From an uncultured Eubacteriales bacterium (GTDB lineage Bacteria > Bacillota > Clostridia > Oscillospirales > Acutalibacteraceae): a DNA stretch of 27,484 bases. Positions 6,534 to 13,663 of this stretch are shown here, piece by piece. Position numbers and translations under genes: made by a program. Under the pieces are notes generated by a model. It was not told the origin of the DNA and made no database searches. It saw nothing but the letters and a program-made list of their open reading frames with translations. Each line of letters opens with the position of its first letter. Position 1 is the stretch's first letter. The DNA lies in NCBI GenBank assembly GCA_900321665.1, contig ONWY01000001.1, positions 1 through 27,484 on the forward strand. The letters run 5' to 3'.

Positions 6534-7507
6534 CCTTCGTTTGCTTTGGAAAGCGGGTTAGCATTCATAGCGTTTCTGATTTGTCCGGAATCGGTATGGG
6601 TGTAGATTTCGGTGGTATTCAGGTTTTCATGTCCTAATATTTCTTTGAGCACCAAAACATCCGCATCACCGCTTTGGTACATCAGCGTTGCTGCCGTATG
6701 GCGCAGCTTGTGCACCGAAAAGCCTTGGTCGCCAAGACCTGCTTTATCGAGATACTTTTGCACCATTTTTTGCACCGATTCGCGGCTCATGCGCTTTTTT
6801 TGAGCAGAGATAAAGAGGGCTTTTTTATCAATTACGCCATCCACCGGGCGCACGCGCATATAATCTCTAATCGCTTTTAAGCAGGCATTATTGAGGTAAA
6901 CCACGCGCTCTTTATTGCCTTTACCGGTTACATCGATGGTGCAATCCTCGCGAATGTCACCGTAATTGAGCGAGCACAGCTCTGCTAAGCGCAAGCCGCA
7001 GTTTAAAAAAAGCGTAATAATGCAATAATCTCTCTCTTTATTTTTGCCTTCAACAGCATTTAAAAGGCGCGTTGCCTGCTCAAGGGTTAAGTATTTCGGG
7101 CGCGCCGCTTTTTTAAATTTCGGCATCTCTAAATCAATCATCGGGTCTTGCGGGATGCGCTTTACCTTGCGATACATATAATCAAAGTAGGATTTCAGTG
7201 TCGATACCTTGCGCGCTCTTGTGCGGTCGGTATTGCCGCGCTCATCCTTGCAAAATACCAAGTAGTTATAGGCATCCATCAGGGTGATGGATGCGATAAA
7301 GGCATCATCAATATCGCGAATATCAATTTCATCAAATGCACAATCGGCAGGGCAGAGGGCTCTGCTTTTTTTTAGAAAGCGGAAAAATGTGCGCAAATCC
7401 GAAGCATACTCTAAGGTGGTTAAGTCGGATTTTCCTTTGATAACGCGCAAATGGGTGACATACTCCTGCACACTCAGCGGCAAATATTGTAATTCTTCTT
7501 TTCTCAT
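6530..7507 (-). CDS. Xer-type tyrosine recombinase
   Basis: A 325-residue site-specific recombinase with an N-terminal core-binding domain (about 10-115) and a C-terminal catalytic domain. The full catalytic set is visible: Arg173 (GLRLAEL), Lys196 (TGKGNKER), His266 and Arg269 (HKLRHT), His293 (LGHENLNTT) and the nucleophile Tyr302 (IYTH). Xer enzymes resolve chromosome dimers at dif. Phrases such as NKERD before the first arginine and the S-V-x-K-M-V-x-K-Y stretch recall the single-enzyme XerS of streptococci more than XerC/XerD; this is an impression, not an alignment. GAGGTG (7512-7517) supports the ATG at 7507. A promoter and repeated CACAAAAT elements lie upstream. An integrase of a lost element is less likely, as no other element gene is near. 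Confidence 0.9.
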   Translation of the reverse strand: MRKEELQYLPLSVQEYVTHLRVIKGKSDLTTLEYASDLRTFFRFLKKSRALCPADCAFDEIDIRDIDDAFIASITLMDAYNYLVFCKDERGNTDRTRARKVSTLKSYFDYMYRKVKRIPQDPMIDLEMPKFKKAARPKYLTLEQATRLLNAVEGKNKERDYCIITLFLNCGLRLAELCSLNYGDIREDCTIDVTGKGNKERVVYLNNACLKAIRDYMRVRPVDGVIDKKALFISAQKKRMSRESVQKMVQKYLDKAGLGDQGFSVHKLRHTAATLMYQSGDADVLVLKEILGHENLNTTEIYTHTDSGQIRNAMNANPLSKANEG

Positions 7508-7517
7508 GGGGCACCTC

Positions 7518-7557
7518 GTGAAACAGTTTCACAAAATAACAAAATTACACAAAATAC
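7518..7557. promoter_or_regulatory. palindrome and tandem half-sites in the xer leader (possible operator)
   Basis: GTGAAAC-A-GTTTCAC (7518-7532) is a perfect 15-base palindrome just upstream of the xer ribosome site. Beside it are two tandem copies of a related motif, TTTCACAAAATAA (7527-7539) and ATTACACAAAATAC (7544-7557). The 14-base word AAATTACACAAAAT (7542-7555) is identical to each arm of the large palindrome at 8091-8126. The position, directly after the predicted transcription start, suits autoregulation. Confidence 0.5.
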
Positions 7558-7566
7558 TATATTACT

Positions 7567-7594
7567 ATTGTAACAGAATTAGAAAATAATGCAA
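7567..7594 (-). promoter_or_regulatory. promoter of the xer gene
   Basis: On the minus strand TTGCAT (7589-7594) and TACAAT (7567-7572) are 16 bases apart, and TG one base before the -10 makes it an extended -10 promoter. Transcription would begin near 7560, giving a leader of about 52 bases that contains the repeated elements. Confidence 0.7.
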
Positions 7595-8240
7595 GCATAA
7601 CCTTAAGTTAAATCATTTAGAATAGGCAGGAAGAGGCACCTATAGAATAAGTAAGTCCGTAAATAGAAACCGGCAGCGAAGATGTATTAAATAACTTTTT
7701 TCTTAATTATAAAACATTGTATTTATGAGCATTGCGATATAATATCTAAGAAAAAAACAAAAGCCGGTATTTATATCAAATATAAATAATTTAAATGATA
7801 CTTTGATGGTTCAAAATATAATTATCGGATACAGTTCTATCGAATAAAAATTCTTTAAATGATACAATGATGCCTGCGATTAAAATGATCAAATACAAAA
7901 TGGAAATAGAAATAGTAATTTAAAACTGTTTCAAGGCAAGCAACGCTTAATGCACAAAGCTGAGAATATAAGTTTATCCTAAAAAGGCTACAATAAGTTT
8001 AATGTAATAAACAAAAAAGCAAAAACCAATTATCAGGCAAAAATGTGCGAAAATTCCATAAAACAGCAAAAAACGGCTTTTTTCACTCCCCTAAATTACA
8101 CAAAATATACATTTTGTGTAATTTAGACTATATTTTTCTCCCTCCTTCATTTTTTGTGAAATAATCGATTCCCTTTCTCTTTTTAACTTTAAAGATGATG
8201 AAAAGTGAAAGGATTTGTCTGCCGATATGTGTGCATTATT
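7595..8240. other. AT-rich intergenic region between xer and the phosphate transporter
   Basis: No convincing reading frame, tRNA or known RNA was found in this stretch of about 650 bases, which is much AT-richer than the flanking genes and full of stop codons in all frames. The notable element is the palindrome at 8091-8126, with a related TTTTTTGTGAAAT at 8150-8162. A short direct repeat, TTTAAATGATAC..TGATG, occurs at 7790-7808 and 7854-7872. It may be a decayed gene, but no protein similarity could be recognised. Confidence 0.6.
8091..8126. repeat. perfect 36-bp palindrome, candidate Xer recombination site or operator
   Basis: CTAAATTACACAAAAT (8091-8106) and its exact reverse complement (8111-8126) flank a four-base centre, ATAC. 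Read as a Xer site, the central 28 bases split into an 11-base arm (ATTACACAAAA), a 6-base core (TATACA) and an 11-base arm (TTTTGTGTAAT). Arms this AT-rich without a U-tract do not make a good terminator. The dif interpretation is inference from layout and closeness to xer. Confidence 0.45.
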
Positions 8241-9239
8241 CTATTTTGCAATTGCCGTATTCTCTACTTTCGGTTTATCTTTGAAAACAACTGCTGTAAG
8301 CTTTTCAATTTGCTTTCTGAAAATAAATGCCGCCAATACGACTGCTATTCTGTAAGCTGTATTGAGTGCCGCAACTGTAATGGTATTCATTTCCAAATCA
8401 CTCCAAAGCAGACCAATCGGTGCGATATAATAGATAATGCTGCCGAGTAAAGCGCCGAATACATTTACCGCTAAATAAGATAATGCGGCTTTTTTTGCCT
8501 GCTTATTCTTCCCCACCGAGGATAACAGAACCGGCAGCGATGCGCCGATACCGATGCCGAGTGTTAAAAAATAGCAGCTGCGAAAGCCGACAGCGCCCGT
8601 TGCGCTGAAGGTTTGCAAAATACCGACGGATGCGGAAGCGCTCTGCAGTAATGCCGCGATGGCAAGCCCGGCGCATAAGAGCAGTGGCGGAAAATTTAAC
8701 CGATTGACCCAATCTAAAAGCGCTTTATTGCCTTTTATCGGTTCCACAGCTTGTGTGATAAGGTGAATACCAAGCATTAAAACGGCAAATCCGAGCAGTA
8801 ATTCACCGACTCGCCTAACATTCCTCTTTTTGCCGAAAAGCTTTAAAATAATGCCTCCTGTGGCACATACGGCGCTAATGACAGATGCGGAAAATACAGA
8901 GAGAATGCCTGCATTGATTTCAAGCGAGGAATATGCGATGAGCCACCCTGTGACAGCGGTTCCCGCAATCGAGCCCAAGATAAGCGGCAAAGCCTGTTGA
9001 AATCGAATAATACTGCTTTCCACCAAACCGACCACCATGGCGCACACGGCTGAGGAGGATTGTAAAAAAGCTGTTACTCCCGTACCAAGCAGTAAGCCCT
9101 TTAACGGATGCTTTGTTACTCGCGCGAGAACCGGCTCAAGCCTTGTTGCGCCCAATTTTTTCAAATGGTCGCTCATCAGGTTTAAACCGAATAAAAAGAG
9201 TGAAATTCCAAGCAACAGATTCAAAACGATGCATATCAT
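8241..9239 (-). CDS. Na+/phosphate cotransporter family protein (NptA type, no PhoU-like domain)
   Basis: This membrane protein belongs to the Na/Pi cotransporter family (SLC34/NptA-like), which imports phosphate with sodium. The 332 residues contain the family's two inverted repeats, each marked by a Q-S-[SA]-S motif: QSSSA at 60-64 and QSASAS at 199-204. About eight hydrophobic segments are visible. Many bacterial homologues carry an extra PhoU-like cytoplasmic domain of about 200 residues; here the protein stops after the transmembrane part with a short charged tail. The ATG at 9239 has GGGG immediately before it, closer than normal, so the exact start is uncertain. It lies downstream of the divIC terminator and is probably separately transcribed. 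The transported ion cannot be proved from sequence. Confidence 0.85.
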   Translation of the reverse strand: MICIVLNLLLGISLFLFGLNLMSDHLKKLGATRLEPVLARVTKHPLKGLLLGTGVTAFLQSSSAVCAMVVGLVESSIIRFQQALPLILGSIAGTAVTGWLIAYSSLEINAGILSVFSASVISAVCATGGIILKLFGKKRNVRRVGELLLGFAVLMLGIHLITQAVEPIKGNKALLDWVNRLNFPPLLLCAGLAIAALLQSASASVGILQTFSATGAVGFRSCYFLTLGIGIGASLPVLLSSVGKNKQAKKAALSYLAVNVFGALLGSIIYYIAPIGLLWSDLEMNTITVAALNTAYRIAVVLAAFIFRKQIEKLTAVVFKDKPKVENTAIAK

Positions 9240-9273
9240 CCCCTATCTATTCTATAGAATTTGCAAAAAGGTT

Positions 9274-9300
9274 AAAAAAATTAGTCCGCAAGCGGACTAA
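9274..9300 (-). terminator. intrinsic terminator at the end of divIC
   Basis: Perfect nine-base arms TTAGTCCGC (9281-9289) and GCGGACTAA (9292-9300) with a two-base centre, followed on the minus strand by seven Us (9274-9280). The divIC stop codon (9297-9299) lies within the stem. It ends the rqcP-yabP-yabQ-divIC unit. Confidence 0.85.
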
Positions 9301-9614
9301 TTTACATCGTAATAAATTTTTTCATCGGGAAATACATAGCCTAAGCGCTCTCTGGCTATACGTTCTATAATATCGTTTTCATCAGCATTTTTGAGCAAAT
9401 TTTTGGTATTTTTATTATCATCGATAATTGCATCATATTGGCTCTTTGCGAGCTTTATTTTTTCATTGGTATCGCCGATTTTGATGCCTGTTTCAATTGC
9501 GGTTACTGCCAAATAGATGACAAGGCAAGTAAAAGCAAAGGCGACAATCAAGCTTCTCAAGGGTTTAGCTTGCCTTTGTTTTCTTTTTTTCCTTTTGACC
9601 GGATTTTTCGGCAT
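9297..9614 (-). CDS. divIC: septum formation initiator DivIC/FtsB family
   Basis: DivIC is a bitopic division protein that works with FtsL and DivIB (FtsQ) at the septum. The 105 residues show a very basic cytoplasmic start (KRKKRKQRQAK), one membrane helix at about 22-42, a coiled coil at about 45-80, and the family's C-terminal ARERLGYVFPDEKIYYDV. The ATG overlaps the end of yabQ by 50 bases; no later in-frame Met is usable, and AAGGAG lies about 14 bases upstream, a rather long spacing. The order yabP-yabQ-divIC is the same in Bacillus, which supports the identification. Confidence 0.9.
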   Translation of the reverse strand: MPKNPVKRKKRKQRQAKPLRSLIVAFAFTCLVIYLAVTAIETGIKIGDTNEKIKLAKSQYDAIIDDNKNTKNLLKNADENDIIERIARERLGYVFPDEKIYYDVN

Positions 9615-10095
9615 TTTGTGCTTTTTTGCTCCTTAAACTTACTTTGCCTTTTGCCAATCGGGATAGTTTTGCTTGAAAAGACCTGATAAAATTATACACC
9701 ACATCATATGCCTTTTTCAATATATTTTTAAATTTATTAATAATATATTTACAGTGCCTAAAGACAGGGCGAAAGAGCTTATCGGATAAAAAGGATTGCA
9801 CGGCGAGCGCAATTTTATCGCTTCTTTTCTTCAGCAAAATCAAAGTGAGTATCAGAGCAGTTAAAAAAGCAATCATTTGGTAAACGCGCAGCGCTGCATC
9901 CTGCATCACGATATTAACACAAACGATTAATAACACCGAAAGCAAGCAATAAATAAAATCACAAATGACTGCCGCCTTCCCTTTGATTGCTTTCGAGCAA
10001 AGCAGCAGTGCTAAAAGTCCGTCTACCACGCCGGCGCACAGGCTGTATAGAAAGAATTTTGATTGCGCGAGAAAACCGATATCGTGGTAATACAT
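9565..10095 (-). CDS. yabQ: spore cortex biosynthesis protein YabQ
   Basis: YabQ is a sporulation membrane protein needed for spore cortex formation in Bacillus. The 176-residue protein has a short N-terminal part, about four hydrophobic segments within residues 15-90 (including LLSVLLIVCVNIVMQD and QMIAFLTALILTLILL), then a long basic C-terminal half typical of clostridial YabQ. Its ATG overlaps the yabP stop by one base (TAATG), and it overlaps divIC by 50 bases. Primary sequence is poorly conserved in this family, so the call rests on topology plus the rqcP-yabP-yabQ-divIC order. Confidence 0.85.
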   Translation of the reverse strand: MYYHDIGFLAQSKFFLYSLCAGVVDGLLALLLCSKAIKGKAAVICDFIYCLLSVLLIVCVNIVMQDAALRVYQMIAFLTALILTLILLKKRSDKIALAVQSFLSDKLFRPVFRHCKYIINKFKNILKKAYDVVYNFIRSFQAKLSRLAKGKVSLRSKKAQNAEKSGQKEKKKTKAS

Positions 10096-10376
10096 TATTT
10101 CATCAGCCTGCCAAAAAAGGAAGTGCTTTTTTGAGGTGTACTTTCGCTGTAAAAGACAGATTGAATCAATCCGTCAACCAGCAGCTCGCCGCTGTCGACA
10201 TCGAGCTTCGCAATTTTCAAATTCTCGCCGGTGATGACCAAATCCCCTTTTTGGGTTTTTGCACTGATGTTAAAATCATCAAAATTATCCACATCCTTGA
10301 CACCGGTCAGTCGGAGCTTTTCTCTATTTTCAATGTATAGGTTGGATTGAGTATAGATGCCTTCGTTTTCGTTCAT
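10095..10376 (-). CDS. yabP: sporulation protein YabP
   Basis: YabP is a small beta-rich sporulation protein in the same family as YqfC, made in the mother cell and linked to the forespore envelope. From the ATG at 10376 it is 93 residues; an in-frame GTG at 10388 would add four. The ATG is preferred because GGGTGG sits eight bases upstream. Family-typical phrases are NREKLRLTGVKDVDNFDD and GDLVITGENLKIAKLDVDSGELLVDG. It is translationally linked to yabQ by a TAATG junction. There is a 60-base gap to rqcP upstream. Confidence 0.88.
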   Translation of the reverse strand: MNENEGIYTQSNLYIENREKLRLTGVKDVDNFDDFNISAKTQKGDLVITGENLKIAKLDVDSGELLVDGLIQSVFYSESTPQKSTSFFGRLMK

Positions 10377-10437
10377 ATCATTCGCCACCCGTAAAAGTTT
10401 TTATTAAAACATATGCGGCGAAGGCGTGGGATATGCC

Positions 10438-10680
10438 CTATTTGATCATTTTATACATTTTATCCGCATCCTCTTTGCGGACTGTTTCCAAAACATTGAG
10501 GACTTCATACTCGTGCGAAGAGGCGCCTAAATTGACTGTCAGCACATCCCCTGCCTTCACGGCATAGGATGCGCGTGCCGCTTTGCCGTTGACTAAGATT
10601 CTGCCTGCATCGCAAGCATCGTTTGCAATGGTGCGCCGCTTAATGATTCTCGATACCTTCAAATATTTATCTAATCTCAT
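10438..10680 (-). CDS. rqcP: RqcP (YabO), S4-domain ribosome quality control factor
   Basis: An 80-residue RNA-binding S4-domain protein. In Bacillus RqcP (formerly YabO, related to Hsp15) works with RqcH on stalled 50S subunits to add alanine tails to nascent chains. The S4 signature is at the N-terminus: MRLDKYLKVSRIIKRRTIAN, then DAGRILVNGKAARASYAVKAGD. AGGCGGTG lies just before the ATG. It is the first gene after the hup terminator and has its own -10 box. Its neighbours match those of yabO in Bacillus, supporting RqcP over the larger YlmH-type S4 proteins. Confidence 0.92.
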   Translation of the reverse strand: MRLDKYLKVSRIIKRRTIANDACDAGRILVNGKAARASYAVKAGDVLTVNLGASSHEYEVLNVLETVRKEDADKMYKMIK

Positions 10681-10701
10681 TTTTTCACCGCCTTTGTAGG
10701 T

Positions 10702-10730
10702 ATTATATCATATATTTTTTAAAATAGAAA
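10702..10730 (-). promoter_or_regulatory. probable promoter of rqcP
   Basis: On the minus strand a perfect TATAAT (10702-10707) lies 21 bases before the rqcP ATG, with a weak -35-like TTTCTA (10725-10730) 17 bases further up. The terminator just upstream makes a new promoter necessary. The transcript leader would be only about 10-15 bases. Confidence 0.5.
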
Positions 10731-10774
10731 CCGCTTTGCGGAAAAAAGAAACTGCCTCACGGCAGTGAGACAGT
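10731..10774 (-). terminator. intrinsic terminator(s) after hup
   Basis: On the minus strand ACTGTCTCAC (10765-10774) pairs with GTGAGGCAGT (10751-10760), ten base pairs with one G-U, around a four-base loop, followed by TTCTTTTTT. A second small hairpin, CCGC-TTT-GCGG (10731-10741), follows directly. This separates the long upstream gene block from rqcP. Confidence 0.85.
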
Positions 10775-10803
10775 ATCTTTATAAAAATGCATTAGGATTC
10801 TAA

Positions 10804-11076
10804 TTATTTAACAGCATCCTTGAGAGCTTGACCTGCTCTGAATGCAGGAAGCTTAGAAGCCGGAATTTCCATAGCTTCGCCTGTTCTCGGATTGCGGCCT
10901 TGCTTAGCAGCTCTTTCTCTGACTTCAAAAGTACCAAAGCCAACAAGTTGAACCTTCTCGCCCTTCTTAAGAGCATCAGTGATAGCAGCAGTTACAGCGT
11001 TGATTGCCTTTTCTGCATCCTTGTTGCTAAGAGCGCTTGCATCTGCTACTGCTTTAATAAGATCCTTTTTGTTCAT
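10804..11076 (-). CDS. hup: HU family DNA-binding protein
   Basis: HU is the abundant nucleoid protein that bends and compacts DNA. The 90-residue protein starts MNKKDLIKAVADASALS and carries the HU signature GFGTFEVRERAAKQGRNPRTGE, with the DNA-intercalating proline in RNPRTG. The ATG at 11076 is chosen because GGAGGA lies just upstream and the length is exactly usual for HU; an upstream in-frame start at 11112 would add unrelated residues. It sits between mazG and rqcP, where Bacillus has no gene, and is followed by a strong terminator. A small hairpin lies between mazG and hup. Confidence 0.97.
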   Translation of the reverse strand: MNKKDLIKAVADASALSNKDAEKAINAVTAAITDALKKGEKVQLVGFGTFEVRERAAKQGRNPRTGEAMEIPASKLPAFRAGQALKDAVK

Positions 11077-11104
11077 TTTTAATGTCCTCCAAAATAATAT
11101 TTCT

Positions 11105-11121
11105 AAAGGCATAAAGCCTTT
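11105..11121 (-). terminator. weak hairpin between mazG and hup
   Basis: AAAGGC (11105-11110) and GCCTTT (11116-11121) form a six-base stem around a five-base loop, followed on the minus strand by an AT-rich run that is not a clean U-tract. It may attenuate readthrough from mazG or stabilise the hup message. Confidence 0.3.
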
Positions 11122-11923
11122 ATTTGGTTAGTTTCTTTGCTTCCTCCCAAAGAATGTCAAGCTCTTCGAGTGAAGCGGTTTTCATATCGATCGAGCGCGC
11201 GGCAGCTAATTGTTCCACAATACTGAAACGCTTGATAAATTTTTCGTTTGCAAAAGTGAGCGCCTGCTCGCTGTCTGCCTTGATAAATCTTGAAACATTG
11301 ACACAGCTGAATAATAAGTCGCCCAACTCTTCAAAAGCTGCGCTTTCATTACCGCGGCGAATTTCAGCAGCAAGCTCATCACACTCGCTATGCACCTTTT
11401 CAAGCGCACCGCTTGCATCCTCCCAATCAAAGCCGACCTTTGCCGCCTTTTTTTGGATTTTTTCCGCGCGCATCAGCGCCGGTAATTCCTTAGGGATGGT
11501 CTGCATAGCTTGGGTGGCGGATTTCAACTGCTTGGTTTCGGTTTTTACCCTGTCCCAGGTGTTGAGCACTTCCTCCGCCGTCTCGCAATGCTCTTTACCA
11601 AAGACATGCGGGTGGCGCACAATCAGCTTTTGCGCAAGCTCATCGACAACATCATCAAAAGTGAAACTGCCGGCTTCACTTTCCATTTGCGCATGCAACA
11701 GTATTTGCATCAGCACATCGCCAAGCTCCTCGCGCAGCATCACCGGGTTATCTTTATTAATTGCCTCAACTACCTCATAGGTTTCCTCAATGAAATTTTT
11801 CTTGATGCTTTCATGAGTCTGTTCCCTATCCCAAGGGCAACCTTCGGGGGTACGCAGCAGGCGGATGATTTCCACTAAATCGGAAACACCATATTTAGTT
11901 TTAAACTCGAAATTTTCTATCAT
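11120..11923 (-). CDS. mazG: nucleoside triphosphate pyrophosphohydrolase MazG
   Basis: MazG hydrolyses non-canonical and other NTPs to NMP and pyrophosphate, a house-cleaning role. The 267-residue protein has the two tandem MazG domains. The first contains the opening TPEGCPWDREQTHESIKKN and the metal-binding pattern E46-E47-x-x-E50 with E65-E66-x-x-D69. The second repeats it as ECDELAAEI with EELGD in the C-terminal half. It lacks the N-terminal methyltransferase-like domain that Bacillus YabN has, so it is the E. coli-length form. It follows the flippase gene by 20 bases, the same order as yabM-yabN in Bacillus. Its ribosome site is weak. Confidence 0.93.
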   Translation of the reverse strand: MIENFEFKTKYGVSDLVEIIRLLRTPEGCPWDREQTHESIKKNFIEETYEVVEAINKDNPVMLREELGDVLMQILLHAQMESEAGSFTFDDVVDELAQKLIVRHPHVFGKEHCETAEEVLNTWDRVKTETKQLKSATQAMQTIPKELPALMRAEKIQKKAAKVGFDWEDASGALEKVHSECDELAAEIRRGNESAAFEELGDLLFSCVNVSRFIKADSEQALTFANEKFIKRFSIVEQLAAARSIDMKTASLEELDILWEEAKKLTK

Positions 11924-11943
11924 TTACCACTATATATTATATT

Positions 11944-13650
11944 TTATCCTAAAACATGAATTTTTTCAAGTACTTTTGCGATTTTTTCGCCTGCAGGCAG
12001 CATTAATACATCCTCTTTTGAGAGCGCTTTAATCAAAAGCAGCACAGCAGCATACACAATTACAGCAGCTAAAATAGCGGCAATGGTATTTACCGTGTTA
12101 CCGAAATGCGCAAATTTAAGAAGTAAATAGTGGGTTCCCCATGCTGCCGCGCCGGAAAACAGCGATGCAATCACAGGCTTAACGGCAACGGATACAAAAT
12201 TGAATTTTACTTTTGTATATTTAAACAAATAGAATAAGTTGACCGCTACGCTGATGGCATAGCAAGCCACTGTGCTGATAGCGGCACCCTTGATGTTAAA
12301 CTCGGGCATACCGACAAGCACATAGTTTAATACAATTTTCACGGCGCAGGCAATACCGAAGGAAATTGCCGGTACTTTTGCCTTGCCGATTGCCTGCAAC
12401 AGCGTTGTAACAGGCGAAGAAAGCGCGTATAAAAACAGAGATATACCGAATATTGCCAAAATATCTTTGCACATAAAAGGTATATCCGGCTGGCTTCTGC
12501 CGTAGAGCAAGGTCAATATCGGTTGAGAAAGTACAGCCATACCGATACCTGCCGGCATGGAAATGAGCATACAAATTCTCAAGACGGACTCAATGCTGAT
12601 GCGGATATTCTTTTTATCATTCACTGCCCAATACTGCGCAAGCGCCGGTAAGGAGCTGACACCAAGCGTTAAGGTGATTTGCGGCACCATATTCCTCAGT
12701 GTTTCATCCACATCGAAGCAACCGTAAAGGTACACATTGAGTTTATCTGTCCCCTTCGGGATAAAGGGATACATTTCGCGAATTATATTTTCACCGTTGG
12801 CAACTGCAACTGCGAGCCTGTTTTGTACGGTCGCCGCATCTATCAAGGTGGCAACATTTGAGATCAAAGAGGTCAGCACAATCGGGATTGCCAGGTTAAT
12901 TAAAGTGCGCAAAATTTGCTTGTTGGAATCGGCTTTCGGTGCCAAAAACAGCTCTTCCTCGGTAAAACCGAAGCCGTCTTTTTTCATCTTTATCCACAAA
13001 TAGATTTGCGAACCGAGTGTGCCGAAGGTAACACCCAAGATAGCTGCCGAGGCTTCTATCGGGTAGCGCACCTCGGGCTTTGTGATGCCGTTGGCTTGAC
13101 AATAGCGAATAGCAAGGTAGGTTAAGCCCAAGCCGAACACAAGCTTTACGAGGCTTTCCGTGATTTGAGAAATCGCAGTCGGGAACATATTTCTCATGCC
13201 CTCGTAATAACCGCGATAAGCGCTCATGACGCAACAAATCAGAATTGCCGGTGCTATGCACAAAATGACCGGCAAGGCTTCGGGCGCTCTGGCCACATAT
13301 TTTACATAGGGGTAAGCAACCGCCGCGAGCAATAAAGTGCCGGCTGTGCCCGTAACAATAAATGCGCGCAGTGAAACCTTAAAAATACTCTTAACATTGT
13401 TATATTTCCCGAGTGCCATATTTTCGGAAATCAGCTTGGAAACGGCAATCGGCAAGCCTGCCATGGAAATTGACCAAATCGGTAAATAAATTTTGTAGGC
13501 AGTTGTATAGTACCCCATACCGATACCGCCGATGTAATTGGTGATGGGGATTTTATAGATAGCACTAATGAGCTTCACGATGATAGTTGAAGCAACGAGA
13601 ATCAACGCACCGCTTAAAAGTGTTTGGTTTTTTCGTTGGTTGTTAGACAA
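11944..13650 (-). CDS. SpoVB/YabM-type polysaccharide (lipid-linked precursor) flippase
   Basis: A 568-residue polytopic membrane protein of the MOP superfamily (oligosaccharide/lipid II flippases). Around 14 hydrophobic segments are spread over its length. The N-terminal GALILVASTIIVKLISAIYKIPITNYIGGIGMGYY and the following AGLPIAVSKLISE are typical of Firmicute SpoVB/YtgP/YabM proteins. Its place directly before mazG in the yab-type cluster favours the YabM equivalent, but SpoVB proper (spore cortex) cannot be excluded, so no symbol is given. It starts with TTG, with AGGAG eight bases upstream. The substrate is presumably an undecaprenyl-linked cell wall or spore precursor; this is inference from the family. 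Confidence 0.88.
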   Translation of the reverse strand: MSNNQRKNQTLLSGALILVASTIIVKLISAIYKIPITNYIGGIGMGYYTTAYKIYLPIWSISMAGLPIAVSKLISENMALGKYNNVKSIFKVSLRAFIVTGTAGTLLLAAVAYPYVKYVARAPEALPVILCIAPAILICCVMSAYRGYYEGMRNMFPTAISQITESLVKLVFGLGLTYLAIRYCQANGITKPEVRYPIEASAAILGVTFGTLGSQIYLWIKMKKDGFGFTEEELFLAPKADSNKQILRTLINLAIPIVLTSLISNVATLIDAATVQNRLAVAVANGENIIREMYPFIPKGTDKLNVYLYGCFDVDETLRNMVPQITLTLGVSSLPALAQYWAVNDKKNIRISIESVLRICMLISMPAGIGMAVLSQPILTLLYGRSQPDIPFMCKDILAIFGISLFLYALSSPVTTLLQAIGKAKVPAISFGIACAVKIVLNYVLVGMPEFNIKGAAISTVACYAISVAVNLFYLFKYTKVKFNFVSVAVKPVIASLFSGAAAWGTHYLLLKFAHFGNTVNTIAAILAAVIVYAAVLLLIKALSKEDVLMLPAGEKIAKVLEKIHVLG

Positions 13651-13663
13651 AATAAGCTCCTAT

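Noticed and set aside
7790..7872. Direct repeat TTTAAATGATAC..TGATG at a 64-base spacing, the same offset as in queA
   Set aside because: Only about 19 bases match, flanks are unrelated and the region is very AT-rich, so the shared spacing is most likely chance.
7595..8090. A decayed recombinase or transposase gene in the AT-rich gap
   Set aside because: Stops are dense in all frames and no residual protein motif could be recognised, so a pseudogene call is not supportable.
8091..8126. The perfect palindrome as a transcription terminator for the phosphate transporter gene
   Set aside because: The stem is almost all A-T and neither strand has a U-tract directly after it, so it would terminate poorly. 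A protein-binding or recombination site fits better.
11077..11112. An upstream in-frame start that would extend HU by 12 residues
   Set aside because: The extension is unlike any HU, and GGAGGA is placed correctly for the ATG at 11076, giving the normal 90 residues.
11124..11780. Open plus-strand frame of about 218 codons opposite mazG
   Set aside because: Antisense to an obvious mazG; its serine-rich composition is that expected from the complement of Glu/Ala-rich coding DNA.
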